Under the pieces are notes generated by a model. It saw nothing but the letters and a program-made list of their open reading frames with translations, did not search any database and was not told the origin of the DNA. From Rugalucina vietnamica (lineage: Eukaryota; Mollusca; Bivalvia; Lucinida; Lucinidae), in contig OZ024878.1 in NCBI GenBank assembly GCA_964017185.1, positions 4,960,151-5,024,150 on the forward strand: a DNA stretch of 64,000 nucleotides, given 5' to 3'. This document shows, piece after piece, positions 11,938-27,600 of the stretch (its first letter is position 1; each line of letters opens with the position of its first letter). The position numbers were made by a program, and so were the translations under genes.

Positions 11938-12525
11938 CAGTCGAGTCCCCTAACATTGCGCGGTCCGCAACATTGCGCTCCTGGAATGCCAACCAGATTT
12001 CAAACAATATTGGACTACCAGTTATTTTCTCATTTGTTACATCAACAAGAGTGTACAAGATTAATTTGAAGACAAAAATGATTTTCCTTCCGTTCTGATT
12101 GAACAATTTAGCACCAATATGTGATTTTCTTTAATTTTGAAATACTGTGTGGTGACATTTTTGTGCCATCATAGACAGCATGATTTTTTTCTTTATCTTC
12201 TTGTTTGTAATTTGTCACATGACTTTCATATATGTTGACAGAAATGCAACTGCTGTGAATAAACTGCAGGTTGCTATAAAATATACATTTGATTTTGAAG
12301 TGCGCAATGTTAGGGGACAAATTGCCTCTAATTTTTTCCAGGGGGTTCATATGTTTCAGTCACAATATTTTTATAGCTCATTGAAATTGCTAACATTTTA
12401 TCTTATGATATTATAATTATTGAATCACTAAATGTCTCATGGTAAGTCATGTTAATCAGCGTTTATATTTCACGTCAGATCAGGCATGAAACACCTTAGG
12501 TGCGCAATGTTACCGGACTACACCA
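11938..12525. mobile_element. Tigger/pogo-like MITE just upstream of SAAL1
   Basis: Left end TA then CAGTCGAGTCCCCTAACATT; right end GCGCAATGTTACCGGACTAC, an imperfect complement, with another inverted GCGCAATGTTAGGGGAC at 12302. The ends resemble pogo/Tigger termini. It stops about 25 bp before the acceptor of the first SAAL1 coding exon. Confidence 0.62.
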
Positions 12526-12549
12526 TACTCCTGTTTTTTTTCTGTGCAG

Positions 12550-12696
12550 GGCTTTTGTATGATGGATTCTCCCGCCAGGAATCCGTCTCCACCTCCTGAG
12601 CTGAGGGAACATGCTGAGCTTCTGGACGCTGAAAGAATAGGGAACACAGCCTTCAGCAAACACTGGCTCTTTACAACGCTCATGAAGCTGATTGAG
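12550..12696 (+). CDS. SAAL1: SAAL1 exon 1 (coding from 12559)
   Basis: Residues 1-46: [13 protein letters not shown] through TLMKLIE. A pyrimidine tract and CAG precede it; donor GTAAAG. Nine bases of 5' UTR are included. Confidence 0.88.
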
Positions 12697-15600
12697 GTAA
12701 AGATCATGAGGTGTCATGAGAAAAGTCTTTGGGGTTTCTAATGAACCTGTACAGAAAGTGGGCTGTACTATCTCAAAATGGGTCATATGCTTCCAAAGTG
12801 GTTCTGGTTACCTGTATTAAATATTTCCAATGTTGATGATGTGGTATTTGGGAACCAGCATTTTTTTTTTGTCAAATTCTCATGATGCGGCTTGTATGAC
12901 AATAGTCTTTTCTCATAAAAAGCTAATTGAATATATCCTCCCTCTATTCTACTTCTGTTAGGATAGGGAAAAGTATTGATAGGATTTTTCAAATGAACAT
13001 GTGATAAAATTTAAAATACGTGTACTGATATTTGTGAATCTCATAAATGGGGGTTGATACTTATATTCAGCAGAGCATTACGTAGTGAATGCCTTGAGCA
13101 AAAGCTTATCAAGTTGTTCACAATTTTGGTCAAGAACTAGTCTGCCTATTTGGAGGTGTAAAAAGACTTTTCTGATTATTTTAGATTTTGAGAAAATGTG
13201 AGTGGCTGGTTAGAACTCTTGGGCTGACCTTAAAAAATTCTCTGTTTGCCGTCACCTGACCAACCCACTAAAATTGCCCCTACCCCGAACATTTTATTGA
13301 CATTCACAAAGAACTTTTTTTTGAATGTCTTAAGTTTCAGTCTCTCATTTACTTATTTGTTCAATATATATTTGTCTGAATGCAATATTGTGCAGTCCTA
13401 CAGTAGAAGAGTAGCTGCCTATATGATTGAGATTCTGAACAGAAATTTAAACCTATCCTCTGTAAAAGTCTTACCAAAAAAAAACAACAACCTACCGACC
13501 GACCCAATCTTAAAACTATGGGTCGGGTGACAGCAAACAAAATATGAATTAAGGATGGCCTTGGCTAGTGTATGCCATCACAGTTTCACACTAATGTCTG
13601 AAATCTGTGCCCCTTACACGACTCTGTAATGTGTTGAAAATGTGGTTTACAGGGGGTATATATTATTTTTCTTATATTTGATCCAAAATGCTGAATGTTT
13701 GTACTGGTTAGAACTGCCTCAGTAAGCAGGTTTTATTATGCGCTCATAATCCATGTCATACACAAAAATAATAAAGACATCAAAATTATTGTTCTAAATT
13801 TTTTGTCAATTTTGCAGCTGTTAATTTCACTATATATTGCAAAAGCATGTTTTCATTATGTTTTTATTTTCTTTAGGAGGTAGATAGGGAGAATGAAGAA
13901 GGGATGAATACAGATTTGATGGTCGATGTGGATGAAGATCTCCAGAATGAACTCTGTAAACTCTGGGATATGTCCATGAATGCTGTATGTTGTATTTATC
14001 ACAATTCACTTAAATTTTCCGGACTTTTTTGTCTGACAAAAAAGTGGCTTGCATCAAAATTTAATGGACCAGTATTTTTATGCCCCCAACTTTGAAAAAG
14101 TTGGAAGGGCATATTGCTTTCGGCTTGTCTGTCTGTCTGTCTGTCTGTCTGTGCGTCTGTTAACTTCTGAATGGTGCATGCTAGGGATTTGAAATTTCAT
14201 ATATGTATTCCTCATGAAAAAATAGTTGACCCGTATTTTTTTTTCATGTCTGAGTTATGCCCCTTTTCTGAGTTATGTCCCTTTGAAAACAAAATTTGAA
14301 AATCTTGTGTGCACGTTATCTCAAAAAGTATTTGAGCTAGAGCCTTCATATTTGGCATACTGGTTGGGGCTGAGGAGTAGATGACCTGATCAACTTTTGA
14401 GAACTCTCTGTCAAATTTTGACAAAAATATGGAATTTTGAAAATTTGATTGATTTTTCCACTTTTCAGTGAAATTTGAAACTTTTGAACGGTGAATGCTA
14501 GTGATTTGAAATTTCTTATATGTATTCCTCATGAAAAAATAGTTGACTTGTATTTTTTTTCATGTCCGAGTTATGCCCCTTTTCTGAGTTATGTCCCTTT
14601 AAAAACAAAATTTGAAAATCTTGTGTGCAAGATATCTCAAAAAGTATTTGAGCTAGGGCCTTCATATTTGGCATACTGGTTGGGGCTGCGGAGTAGATGA
14701 CCTGATCAACTTTTGAGAACTTTCTGTCAAATTTTGACAAAAATATGGCATTTTGAAAATTTGATTGATTTCCCAGTTTTTCAGTGAAATTTGAAACTTT
14801 TGAATGGTGAATGCGAGGGTTTTGAAATTTCATATACAGATTTCTCATGAAAAAATGGTTGACCCGTATTTTTTTCATGTCCGAGTTATGCCCCTTTTTA
14901 GAATTATGTCCCTTTGAAAAATCATATTTGAAAATCTTGTGTGCAAGATATCTCAAAAAGTATTTGAGCTAGAGCCTTCATATTTGGCATACAGGTTAGG
15001 GCTGCGGAGTAGATGACCTGATCAACTTTTGAAAACTTTCTGTCAAATTTTGACAAAAATATTCAATTTTGAAATTTTGATTGATTTTTCCACTTTTCAG
15101 CGAAATTTGAAACTTTTGAACGGCGAATGCTACGGTTTAGAAATTACACATACAAATTCCTCATGAAATAAATTAGTTGACCCATATTTTTTTATGTCTG
15201 AGTTATGCCCCTTTTTGGAGTTATGTCCCTTTGAAATCAAAATTTGAAAATCATGTGTACAAGATATCTCAAAAAGTATTTGAGCGAGAGCTTTCATATT
15301 TGGTATACTGTTTGGGGCTAAGAGGAAGACCACCTGATTAACTTTTGAGGACTTTCCATCCAATGTTGATAAAATTTCTCTTTTTTTTAATTTTTACTCC
15401 ATTTCTAACTTCAAAACGCTTACATTCTGTTTCAGGATCAAGGTCAAAACAGAGGCAGTCGAACAGCTTCTTCAGGAAATTATTATTATTTTTTTTCATT
15501 TGAATGAAATTAATGGTTCATAAAAACTGCCAGTTTAGGGACAAGCATACAGTTGGGGGCATAGTGTTTTACAAACACGCATTTCTAGTTATTAAATAGT

Positions 15601-18600
15601 TTAAAGCAATCTCCTTACAAGCAGATAGGTCTTTTCAATGGCAGTCATTCTGGCTGACTGTTAGATTCATGATTGAATGCTTTTAAATAACCATATTTGT
15701 TCTAATTAGCGCACATGCTCCAATAAGCACACGCCCTGGTCGTTTATGAAAAAATGTGCATAAGCGCACACTGCTGGACTAGCATATTGGTATTTTGCAC
15801 AGTTTTTAAATGAAAATACCATATTATCCACATTAAATGGCCAAATACTACTTTGAAACGGTTGCAACACTTAAATGATATCATCATTGATTATTTTGAC
15901 ATGTTTATTTTATCAGTTAATGTGTTCGTAGTGTGTGCTTATTAGAACAATATTTTATTACGATAACTTTAAATTATTTTGAAAAGTTAAGCCCACTGCG
16001 CTTATTAGAACGAATAGGGTATCTGAATATTCAAAATTTTAAATATACATGAACATTCAAATACTGATTTTGATAGTTAGTGTGTTGCCATTTTGTAGTT
16101 TTATGGATTAGTAAGCAAACTTCATTGAAAAGTTAGACTGTGTTTTGCTTTCTTCAATAGCCTAAAGTGAGTCACTGTCTAGGCCATAAAATTTTATTTC
16201 CACTCCGGGGAAATGATTTTTTTTTTTTGTTTTAATTGTTCAATGTTAAAAAACCTAAAAACAATGATTCAGTTTCAGATACATGTAAGTGTTCTAATTG
16301 AAGCTCCCTAATGAAGTTTCAAACAATATTTCAACAATGAATTCTCTCTAAATATAGTTTTATTTTTTAACCATATTTGTGTACTGATAAGTCAAAAGTG
16401 CTTTTTTTCTGCTTTACGAAAAAAAAAAAAAAAAAAAAAAAAAAACACACACACAAAAAAAACCTACCTACCAACCGATTCTGAAATTGATGGGTAGGAG
16501 CACAGCAAGCAAAGAATCACTCTTGAAAGGATGGCCCTAGGAATTGGTAGCATCTACTTCCTGGTTTATCGTGACAAGAGCTGAATGGCTCATTGGCTGA
16601 TCCAAGACATTCAAAGAATCAAGATTCAAGTACCAATTAGGTCTACAGTCTTTCTTCCCTGCCTATGTTTCTTACGTTAAGCCTGACCATTTGAATACTT
16701 TTGTTGATAGGAAGTTAGCAAGTTCTTGGAGGAGTTCAAGGCAGCAGATATCCTCACTGGAATCATAGAGAAATCACAAGCTCCAAGAGTCACGGTAAAA
16801 TTACGAAAACTTGCCCATGCAATATATAGAGATTATTTTCAGTACCAAAAATTGAAAATTTCACCAGAAAAATGTTGATGTTTTTCTTATTTTTGCTCAA
16901 AACATAGATTGTGGGTACACGTTAGAACCGGCGAGGCGGTTCAAATGAGTACCCACAATCTATGTTTGGAGCAAAAATAAGAAAAATAGGTATACCCCTG
17001 CATACCACAGTTTTACTACATAAAAGTGGGGTTCAAGGGGGTATACATTACACGGACATGTTTTCCTGATGTTTTTGCAGATTCTTGTACTTTGATATTG
17101 GATTAATGTATAATAATCTTCATGACATCACAAAAACATGTCCATGTAATGTATACCCCACTGAACCCCACTTTTATGTAACAAAACTGGGGTATGCAGG
17201 GGTATACTTATTTTTCCTTTTTTTGGCTCCAAAACATAGATTGTGGGTACTCGTTAGAACGTGTACCCACAATTTATGTTTTGAGCAAAAATAAGAAAAT
17301 TATCAAAAATTTTCCAGTGAACATTTTCATTTTTACAACCAAAATTTTTTCTCTATATTGCATGTGCGTGTTTTCATAATGAAAAGTGTATGTTTGCATG
17401 ACAAAACCAGATGAACTTCATTATATCCGGCAGAGATTTATGACAAAAAATGCCAAGATTACAATGTTACAATAAGGCAAAATTAATATGTCACTTATCT
17501 ACACACACAAGTACTGTCTTGAGAATAAAGGCTTCTTATGAATTCAGGAAGAATAAAATTGTGCAGCTGCACAAAAAACAACAATCTGCATATGCAAAAA
17601 CCAAGTCACAGATCAGCTGAGCAGTAACTGCACAGCTGATCAGCGCCTTTGTTTTCACTACATGTGTAGTACACAGATAGTACACTTCCTCTTATTCTTA
17701 AATCCGAAATTTCAAGCTTCTAATCTAGCCTTCTGTGACTGTACAGACTGGTTTGTGTCAGACGTGGTGGGTTTTCTCATGCAAAGGCTCAAATACTGTT
17801 TAGATAATTAGAAGCCTAAAAATTCGGATTTAGGAAGAAGAGGGATTGTACTATCCGAGTAGCGAAAACAAAACAAAGGCGCTGACCAGCTTCGCAGTTA
17901 CTGCGAAGCTGATCCAGCTTCGCAGTTACTGCAAAGCTGATCTGTGCCTTTGTTTTCGCATAGAATCTCAGTTTTATTTTTATTTCCTGTTTCCAGGAGA
18001 TCTGTGTTGGTATCCTAGGCAACATGGCATGTGACCAAGATGTCTGCCGCAGAATGTCAGAGAAACACAAACTCATGTAAGATCATCATTACAGTATCAG
18101 TTAGAGGCAAACAAACAATCTTGTTAACCTAGTATCAGTTGAATGTATGGTATAACAAGATGGCTTGTTACCCTATAGTTATGTCTCCCCCCGACAGGGT
18201 CGGGAGACATATTGTTTTTCCCCATGCGTCTGTCCATCCGTCTGTCCGTCCGTCCGTCCGTCTGTCCGTCAAATCGTGTCCGCTGTATAACTTTAAAACC
18301 GTTTAAGATTTTTCAATGAAACTTTGTACACTTGTAAACCACGACGAGACGATGTGTCATGCACAAGGACCATAACTCTAGCTTGAGTATTTTTGGAGTT
18401 ATTTCCCTTTGATTATTTTCGATACAATTTCGTGTCCGCTGTATAACTTGGAAAAGCGTTAAAGATTTTTCAATGAAACTTGGTACACTTGTAGACCACG
18501 ACGAGACGATGTGTCATGCACAAGAACCATAACTCTGGCTTGAGTATTTTTGGAGTTATTTCCCTTTGATTATTTTCGATACAATTTCGTGTCCGCTGTA

Positions 18601-21600
18601 TAACTTGAAAACCGTTTAAGATATTTCAATGAAACTTGGTATACTTATTGAGCATGATCAGGCGATGTGTCATGCACAAGAACCATAACTCTGGCTTGAG
18701 TATTTTATGAGTTATTTCCCTTTGATTATTTTCCATACAATTTCGTGTCCGCTTTATAACTCGAAAATCGTAAGAGTTATTTCAATGAAACTTGGTACAC
18801 TTATAAAGCACGATGAGATTACGTGTCGTGCTAAAGAACCATAACTCTTGCTTGCATATCTTTGGAGTAATTTCCCTTTGATTATTTTCCATACAATTTC
18901 ATGTCCACCCTATAACTTGAAAACCGTAAGAGAAATTTTAGTGAAACTTGGTACACTTATAAAGCATGATGAGACGATGTGTCATTTACAAGAATTATAA
19001 CTCTTGCTTTCATATCTTTGGAGTTATTTCCCTTTGATTATTTTTCCATACAATTTCATGTCCACTCTATAACTTGAAAACCATAAGAAATATTTCAATG
19101 AAACTTGGTACACTTATAAAGCACGATGAGATGATGTGTCATGCTAAAGAACCATAACTCTTGCTTGCATATCTTTGGAGTTATTTCCCTTTGATTATTT
19201 TTCATTCAATTTCGTGTCTGCTCTATAACTCAAAAACCATTAGAGATTTTTCAATGAAACATGGTACACTTATAACGCATGATGCACAAGAATCATTACT
19301 CTTGCTTTCATATCTTTGGAGTTATTTCCCTTTGATTGTTTTCCAAACACTTTCGTGCCCCCTCTATAACTTGAAAACCGTAAGAGATATTTCAATGAAA
19401 CTTGGTACACTTAAAGAACAGAATGACAGGATATGTGATGCACAAGAACTATAACTCTTGCTTGCATATTTTGGACATGCACGTAGAAAGGGGGGAGACA
19501 TCAGTTTTCACATAGAAAACAAATTCTAGTTAAAATTTAAGATTAAAGATGGAACTTTTCTCTGGATAAGTACAAGCAGGTGTTTGGCTGTGTAAAATGC
19601 TTTATTTACAATTGATGTAAAAAGAAGGTATTTTAACCCAGGTAGCTCAGTGGTAGAGTTTCCGCGTCGGGAGTGGTAGGTTGTGGGTTTGCTCACTGTC
19701 CACACCATACCAAATATGTTTAAAAAGGGTACCACCAAACCAGTGGCTCCCTTGCTTGGTGCTCAGATTAATTCATCAGGAAATCATGTCCCTGAAATGT
19801 ATAACCCCTTAACCCCATTTCTATAGAAAAATGGGTTGCTGAGGCGAGGCGATTCTAACTTGTACCCACAATTGATGTTTTGAGCAAAAATGAGAAAAAA
19901 CATAAAAAACAATTCTACTGAAAATTTTCATTTTTTACAACTTTAAAAATCTCTATATTGCATGGGCACATTTTGGTAATGTTGGGCAAGCAATGCTGCT
20001 TCCATTCCCTCAGAGTATAGCATCTTTAAAACCGTATTGCCTTTAATACTGTATCGAATAAATTAAAAAGTAAAAACAAACTACAGATGACATTTGATTT
20101 TACCATTTAGTTGTATATTTGAATGCATTCTCACTGTTTTCAAATGACATTTTCAGAGAAATAGTTCTACAGCTTCTCGAGTCTCGTGACCCACCCACCC
20201 TGGTAGAGACGACGCGCCTGATCTATTCCTCTGTGTCCAATACAGCCCGGGGTCACTGGTTGAGCGCTATCAGGAGGTCGGAGGAGGTTCTGGGGCATCT
20301 ACTGTTCATATTTCAGAGTTCCACAAATTGTAAGATATTGTGGTAACATTTCTATGCAAAAGTTACCTGTGGGGAATGGCTACGCTCTCGGTTTTAAACA
20401 ATATTGTCGGGACCTAGCGAATGTTAATGAATGTTTGATCCCTTTATTAGCTCACCTGAGCCTTTAGGCTCACAAGGTGAGCTTATAGGATGGCCATGAT
20501 CCGGCGTCCTGCGTCGTCGTCCGTCCGTCGTCCACCATTTTCAAAGATCTTCTTCTCTGAAACCGCTTGGCCAATTAAAGCCAAATTTTATATGAAGCAT
20601 CTATGGGAAGGGGGAACCATTGTGTTTATAAATAATCCAGGTCACATGACCAAGATGGCCACCATGCCCATATATGGTAAAAACCCTTCAAAATTCTTCT
20701 TCTCCTGTACCACAGGACCGATTTCAACAAAACTTGGCATGAAGCATTGGGGACTGGAGTACTACGTGTTAATAAATTATGACCTTTGGATGACCTTGAC
20801 CTATTTTACGGCAAGGTCAACATAGGTCGCCATGCATTTGAAGGGGGAAAGTTGTTAAAATGTTATTTGAAAGGCAAAACTTGCAGGAAATGGGCAAATG
20901 GACTGAAGGTAGGTAATTCTGAAAAAAAAAAATTGGACCACAGGGGTTGGTCTGCCCCCACCCCGGGGCAATATACATGTATTTTACAAAAATATTCAAA
21001 GATCTTCTTCTCTGAAACCACTTGGCCAATTTAAGCCAAATTTTATAGGAAGCATCTATGGGAAGGGGGAATCAATATGTTTATAAATAATCCAGGTCAC
21101 ATGATCAAGATGGCCGCCATGCCCATATATGGTAAAAACCCATCAAAAATCATCTTCTCCTGAACCAATGGACCGATTTCAACGAAACTTGGCATGAAGC
21201 ATTGGGGACTGAAGTACTACAATGTGTTTATAAATTATGACCTTTGGATGACCTTGACCTATTTTACGGCAAGGTTAACATAGGTCGCCAATGCATTTGA
21301 ATGGGGAAAACCTTTAAAATGTCATTTAAAGTGAAAGTCTTGCAGAAAATGGGCAGTAGGACTGACTATTAATGATTCTGAAAAAAATTGGACCCCAGGG
21401 GCATATTTGTCCCAACCCCGGGGCATTATACATGTATATTACCATACTATTCAAACATCTTCTCTGAAACGGCTTGGCCAATCAAAGCCAAATTTCATGT
21501 GAAGCATCTATAGAATGGGGGAATCAATGTATATATAGATAATCAAGGTCACATGACGAAGATGGCCGCCATGCCCATATATGGTAAAAACCCTTCAAAA

Positions 21601-24600
21601 ATCTTCTTCTCTGGAACCGGTGGACCTATTTCAAAGAAACTTGGTGTGAAGCATCTATGGCTTAAGTACTACAATGTATACATAAATCATGACCCTGTGA
21701 TGACCATGACCCAGTTTATGGCAAGGTCAACATGGGTTGACCATGCATTTAAATGGGGAAAATTGTTAAAATGTCATTTGAAGGGAGAAGCCAGCAGGAA
21801 ATTGGCAAATGGACAGAATATTGATTATTCTGGAAAAAAAAAGAAGAAAATGGCCCAAGGGCTTCATCTGTCCCTGCACTGGGGTTAAATACCATAATAT
21901 TCAAACATGTTTATTGGTATATGCAGCAGATCTCAGGTGAGTTACAGGACCATTAGTCCTCTTGTTTTTTACTAGAATAGGCATATCATTTTGATGCATT
22001 TTTGATGCACAAATGTTTGCTTGAATTTTAGTTAAAGAAGTTTGATATTTATTGACGTCGGTCAAATGCCAAAAGAAAAATAAAATAAAAAATATTTGTG
22101 AGATTTATTTTTACTAGTATTTGTGAATTTGTTGCATGCGATTTTAGTTCTCACAAAAAAGATTTTCTATAAGCTTTATAGACTACATAAGTGCTCTTCC
22201 GCAAATTTAAGAACTTGCTGATAATTTTTAGCTCGCCTGCACGAAGTGCACAGAGCTATTGTTGTCACCTCGGTCGTATCCGTTTACGTTTACGTGTACG
22301 TGTACGTCCGCGTCACACTTTCGGTTAAAGTTTTTAAAATTGTTATATCTTGATAGTCACTGACCAGAAATCATTCATATTTGGAACATTGCTGCATATG
22401 AGGGTCCTCTGTGATTTAGTGTGAAGGGACCCGTGGGGTCGTGCCTGGGGGCGGGGCTAGAGGTCAATATCTAGAACACCTTTGTACAATGCTCAGATGC
22501 TGTGTTAGTTTCTCATCAACTGTAAAGCCTAGAACTGTCAAACCTTACATATGACTTCTCCTCGATGTCCCGACTCGGCACCCACATTGACCTACTGACC
22601 TTGACCTATCTTTCATGCTCCAGTGACTTTGTCATTTTTTAAGCCAACCCTTGATATCTCATCAACTATAAAGCCTACAACCATCAAACCTTGCATATGG
22701 CTTCTCCTCGATGTCCCGACTCGGCACCCACATTGACCTACTGACCTTGACCTATATTTCATGCTCCATTGACTTTGTCATTTTTTAAGCCAACCCTTAA
22801 TATCTCATCAACTATACAGCCTACAACCATCAAACCTTGCATATGGCTTCTCCTCGATGTCCCGACTTTGCACCCACATTGATCTAGTGACCTTGACCTA
22901 TATTTCGTGCTCTAGTGACTTTGTCATTTTTGAAGCCAACTCTTAATATCTCATCAACTATAAAGCCTACAACCATCAAACCTTGCATATGACTTCTCCT
23001 CGATGTCCCGACTCGGCACCCACATTGACCTACTGACCTTGACCTATATTTCATGCTCCAGTGATTTTGTCATTTTTTAAGCCAACCCTTAATATCTCAT
23101 CAACTATTAAGCCTACAACCATCAAACCTTGCGTATGGCTTCTCCTCGATGTCCCGACTTTGCACCCACATTGATCTTGTGACCTTGACCTATATTTTGT
23201 GCTCTACTGACTTTTTCATTAAAGTTTTTAGAAGTCTATATCTCTTGAACATGTTGATGGATCAAGTTGATACTTTGCATGTTGGTAGATATTGGTCTGA
23301 AGTTTTATGCAGTACCATCATGACCCACCCTTAGGGACCTTGAGGTCAAGGTCACAGACTTAGAATTTTTTTGTTAAAGTTTTCGGTTAAAGTTTTTAGA
23401 AGTCTATATCTCTTGAACATGTACATTGATGAAGTTGATACTTTGTATGTTGGTAGATATTGGTCTGAAGTTTTATACTGTACCATTATGACCCACCCTG
23501 GGTGAAGTCATGGCCTTAGAAATTTTTGGTTAAAGTTTTGGGTTAAAGATTTTTGAAGTCTATATATCTCCATGTTGATGGATCAAGTTGAAACTTTGTA
23601 TGTTTGTGGATATTGGTCTGAAATTTTATGCTGTACCATCACAACCCACCTGAGCGACCTTGAGGTCAAGGTCATTGGTCATAGATTTTGAAAAGTTTAG
23701 TGGCAAAGCGCAAGTCAGGCGAGCTACGCTGTCCTGTGACAGCTCTTATAAAATAGATTAATCACAAAATATGTCATAGAATAATTTCCGAATTTACAGA
23801 GAGAAAGAATTTGTCTGTTTGGAGAATATGGTGGCCTAGTTGTAAATCATCTGACTACAGATAAGAGAGGGTGGATTCTAACCTCACAGGCAACCTGTTG
23901 TGTCCTTGAGCAAGACACACTTACTCCCCACAGCATTGGTTAATAATCAGAAAGAGCTGATTCCAACATGACTAAAAATATATTTAGGTGGGTCATTGAA
24001 CTACAAAACAAGCTCCAGATGCATATTTAATTCATTTTCTACCAGGTGACCTACTGAAGAACACAGCTGAGTTGGTTGATGTTTTACTTGACCTTGAACC
24101 TGACCTTTGTGTTTCCTGGGCAACCGAAGATTTCATACAGGCATTACTAGAGGCTACAGAACAGATAGGGTAAATGAGCCACGACGCGAGAAAACCGGTC
24201 TTCGGGGTTTCTGAACAGGTCTGACTCAAACTGGTCTGTGCAGCTTCAGAAGATGGATAGATGCTTGAAATTTCGTATTTAAGAAGAAGAGGAATTGTAC
24301 TATCTGTGTAGCAGAAACAAAGGCGCTGATCAGCTTGGCAGTTACTGCGAAGCTGATCTGCGCCTTTGTTTTTCGCATAGGCAAAAATCCGGTTTTCTCA
24401 TTGGCGCGGCTCAAATACTACCTTGAATGTGCTATTCATGTTAACACAGTCTTTCAGATTAGAGCGGCAATTTAAAGGTAACAATTGGTAGTTGTCTGTA
24501 AAATCAAATGTCTTGCATTTGCCATTTATTATGAAACAAGATTGATATTTATTACAACCGTGCATGCACAGTAGATTTAACAGGTGCCTTTAATAATAGT

Positions 24601-27600
24601 ATGACTACAATGTTAAAAATGGCTTTAAAGTTAGGCATACATGTATTTTCAAAGAGGTTCATCATCCTAATTGAACAAGTACAGACAGTGGTATGTAAAG
24701 GTTTAAAAATAGGCAGGAGGTCCAAAAAGGCAGTTTTAATGTACATGTAATTATCATATATTTACTACAAGATATGTTCTTTTTGCATATGCGATACAGA
24801 CAGAGTTATGTTAAAATATCGCGTCACACTATCTCGAAAGCCGTATCCGTTCAAAAAAAGACAAATTGATAAAACCCAAATCACTCCCTTTGAAGAAAAA
24901 GCCATATCACTCGTATCAGATACCCACGTGACCCATATCATCCCTAGTGAGAAAAAGCCGTATCACCAAATGATTGGCTAATAAAATTATATTCAGAGCA
25001 CTCGGCTCCTATTGTATTGCGTTCATTAGGTAGTGTACCGCATGCATGTTAGATTTGTTTGGATTGTGGTTTTATGTCACAGGCAACAGTATTTTGTCAT
25101 GTCGAGACGAATTTTCAATTTGTGCTAATGCTGAAATAATATGCGCTCTACTGCACGCTTTGGTGGTATGTCAAAATAAATAAATAAAAAACAATAAATA
25201 AATAAATAAATATAACAAATAAAGGGAAAAAATGGTCATGAATTAAAATATATGATAAAAAGATTACGATATGACAATTTTCATATCGTACCCACGTATC
25301 AACCCGAGAATCCCGTATCAGCCCTCGACTCTCGCATCAGCCCTCGGGCCTTCGGCCCTCGGGCTGATACGAGAGTCTCGGGCTGTTCGACCCTCGGGCT
25401 GATGCGAGAGTCTCGGGCTGATACGGGATTCTCGGGTTTGGCCCTCGGGCTGATACGGGATTCTTGGGTTGATACGAGGTACGATATGAAAATTGTCATA
25501 TAATAATCTCTATGTATATGACTTACTTACTTGATTATGAATATAGCAGCATTTTTGTATGATTTTTGCTGATATATTTTCAGAAGTAACCACAGCGACG
25601 CACTGGAGGTTTATCTCCACATCTTCCAGAGTTTCTCAACAACAGAACCAGGAGTAGAGGCACTAGGTAGGTTGTTATATTCTTTAAGATGAGCACTATT
25701 AAACTGTTTGTTTTCTTTCAATAGTCACTGCTGAAGAAATATAAACCTCAGCTTATTGGCATTGTTGCATGTGGTAGCCCATTTTAGATTACACTTTAAT
25801 TCAGGGTCTGGAACATGAAAGGATAAGCCTTTATCAATGATTAACTACAAGTTGATACATATATGACAGCAAAAATATGATAATGTCCAACTAGAAAGTG
25901 GTACCATATCTAAATTACTCATTCCTGGGCACCAGTAACTTACAAGTAAAAGACAGTATTTCACACAGTTCTAATCGATTTGGTTCAACTTGTAAAAACG
26001 AAATTTGGAAAATTTCTCCTACTTCTCCTAAAATGCCATTTTGATTTTCAAAGATGATTTATCTGATTCGACTTGCTGAATATTTCTGATTACTTTATTT
26101 CTTCCACAGTAGCACACCTGGACTTCATAGTAGGAAAGCTTCTGAAATTTCTCAATGTCGTGTGCGAGTACGAGATCGTTGGCGTAGACAGGATGGAGGG
26201 TCCACTGACGTCGGCACTGTCGGTACTCAGTATACTGTTCTCCAGTCAGGTGATGAACCAAGACAAACATTGTATACAAAACCTGTGTAAAGGTAAGAAT
26301 GAAATGAATTATGTCCCCCCTCCGAAGGGGTGGGGGACATATTGTTTTTTGTGTGGATCCCGTCGGCATTGGCGTCGGCGTAGCTTTTTGTCTGCATGAT
26401 ATCTCCTGAACCACTGGATGGAATTAGACCAAACTGGCACAGAAACTTTATTGGGACAGCTGAATGGAGTGATTAGATTTCGGTGACCTTGACATAATTT
26501 TCAAGGTCACAAAGGTCAATTAACTGTTTGAAATTCAGGTGTCTCCATTCGTTTCCACTCTCTAACTTGAGTAGTTTTTGACCGATTTTCTTCAAACTTT
26601 GCATATAAGTTGATACGGCAAGGAGTGGTTTGGGATTGTAGATGGGTAAATTTCGTCAAACGACCTTGGAGTTATGGCCCTTGATTGATGTTAAAATTGC
26701 ATTTTGTTCGTTTCCGCTCTCTAACTTGAGTAGTTTTTGACCGATTTTCTTCAAGGTTTGCATATGAGTTGATACCGACAAGGAGTGGTTTGGGATTGTA
26801 GATGGGTAAATTTCGTCAAACGACCTTAGAGTAATGGCCCTTGATTGAGGTTAAAAATCGTATTTTGTTTGTTTCCGCTCTCTAACTTGAGTAGTTTTTG
26901 ACCGATTTTCTTCAAACTTTGCATATGAGTTGATATCAACAAGGAGTGGTTTGGGATTGTAGATGGGTAAATTTCATCAAACGACCTTAGAGTTATGGCC
27001 ATTGATTGAGGTTAAAAATTGCATTTTGTTCGTTTCCGCTCTCTAACTTGAGTAGTTTTAAACCCATTTTCTTCAAACTTTGCATATTAGTTGATACCGG
27101 CAAGGATTGGTTTGGGATTGTAGATGGGTAAATTTTGTGAAACGACTTTACAGTTATGTCCCTTGATTTAGGTTCAAAATTGCATTTTTGTAAAAATTTA
27201 GGGTTGGGGCCGAGGTGGTCCATTTCTTTTTACAGCTGAAATATGTGATATTTTAATATATTGGTTTTAATTGAAAATGTCTGGTATATATTTTTCAGGG
27301 CTATATGTAAAAATTTACAAAATTAAAAGTGTGTTGGGGCAGAGAGGGGGGACATATGTTTTCCTCTGAAAACTCCTTCTAGTTTCATTTCCAGTTCAGT
27401 TGTTCTACCCTTTGGATCCTTAGTTTTGCTGTAGGAAAGATTTAACAGAGTTGCCACGCGTCAGGGAAAAGTCAGGGAAATTAAAATTTTTTCAAGGTCA
27501 AAGAATTGTCAGGGAATTTTGCAAACTGTCAGTGAAATTTGAAATTTTTCGTAAATTTCTGGGAATTTTGAAAATACCAGATTCCAGTCCATCAAATGAG

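Noticed and set aside
16795..17996. Intron 3 of SAAL1 as a pure introner (MITE-made intron)
   Set aside because: The MITE is only the first 270 bases of a 1.2-kb intron and a second MITE-B and two MITE-A copies follow; the donor proximity is reported without the introner claim.
19635..19710. tRNA gene
   Set aside because: A-box is good but the B-box is degenerate and no acceptor stem closes; it continues into a SINE tail.
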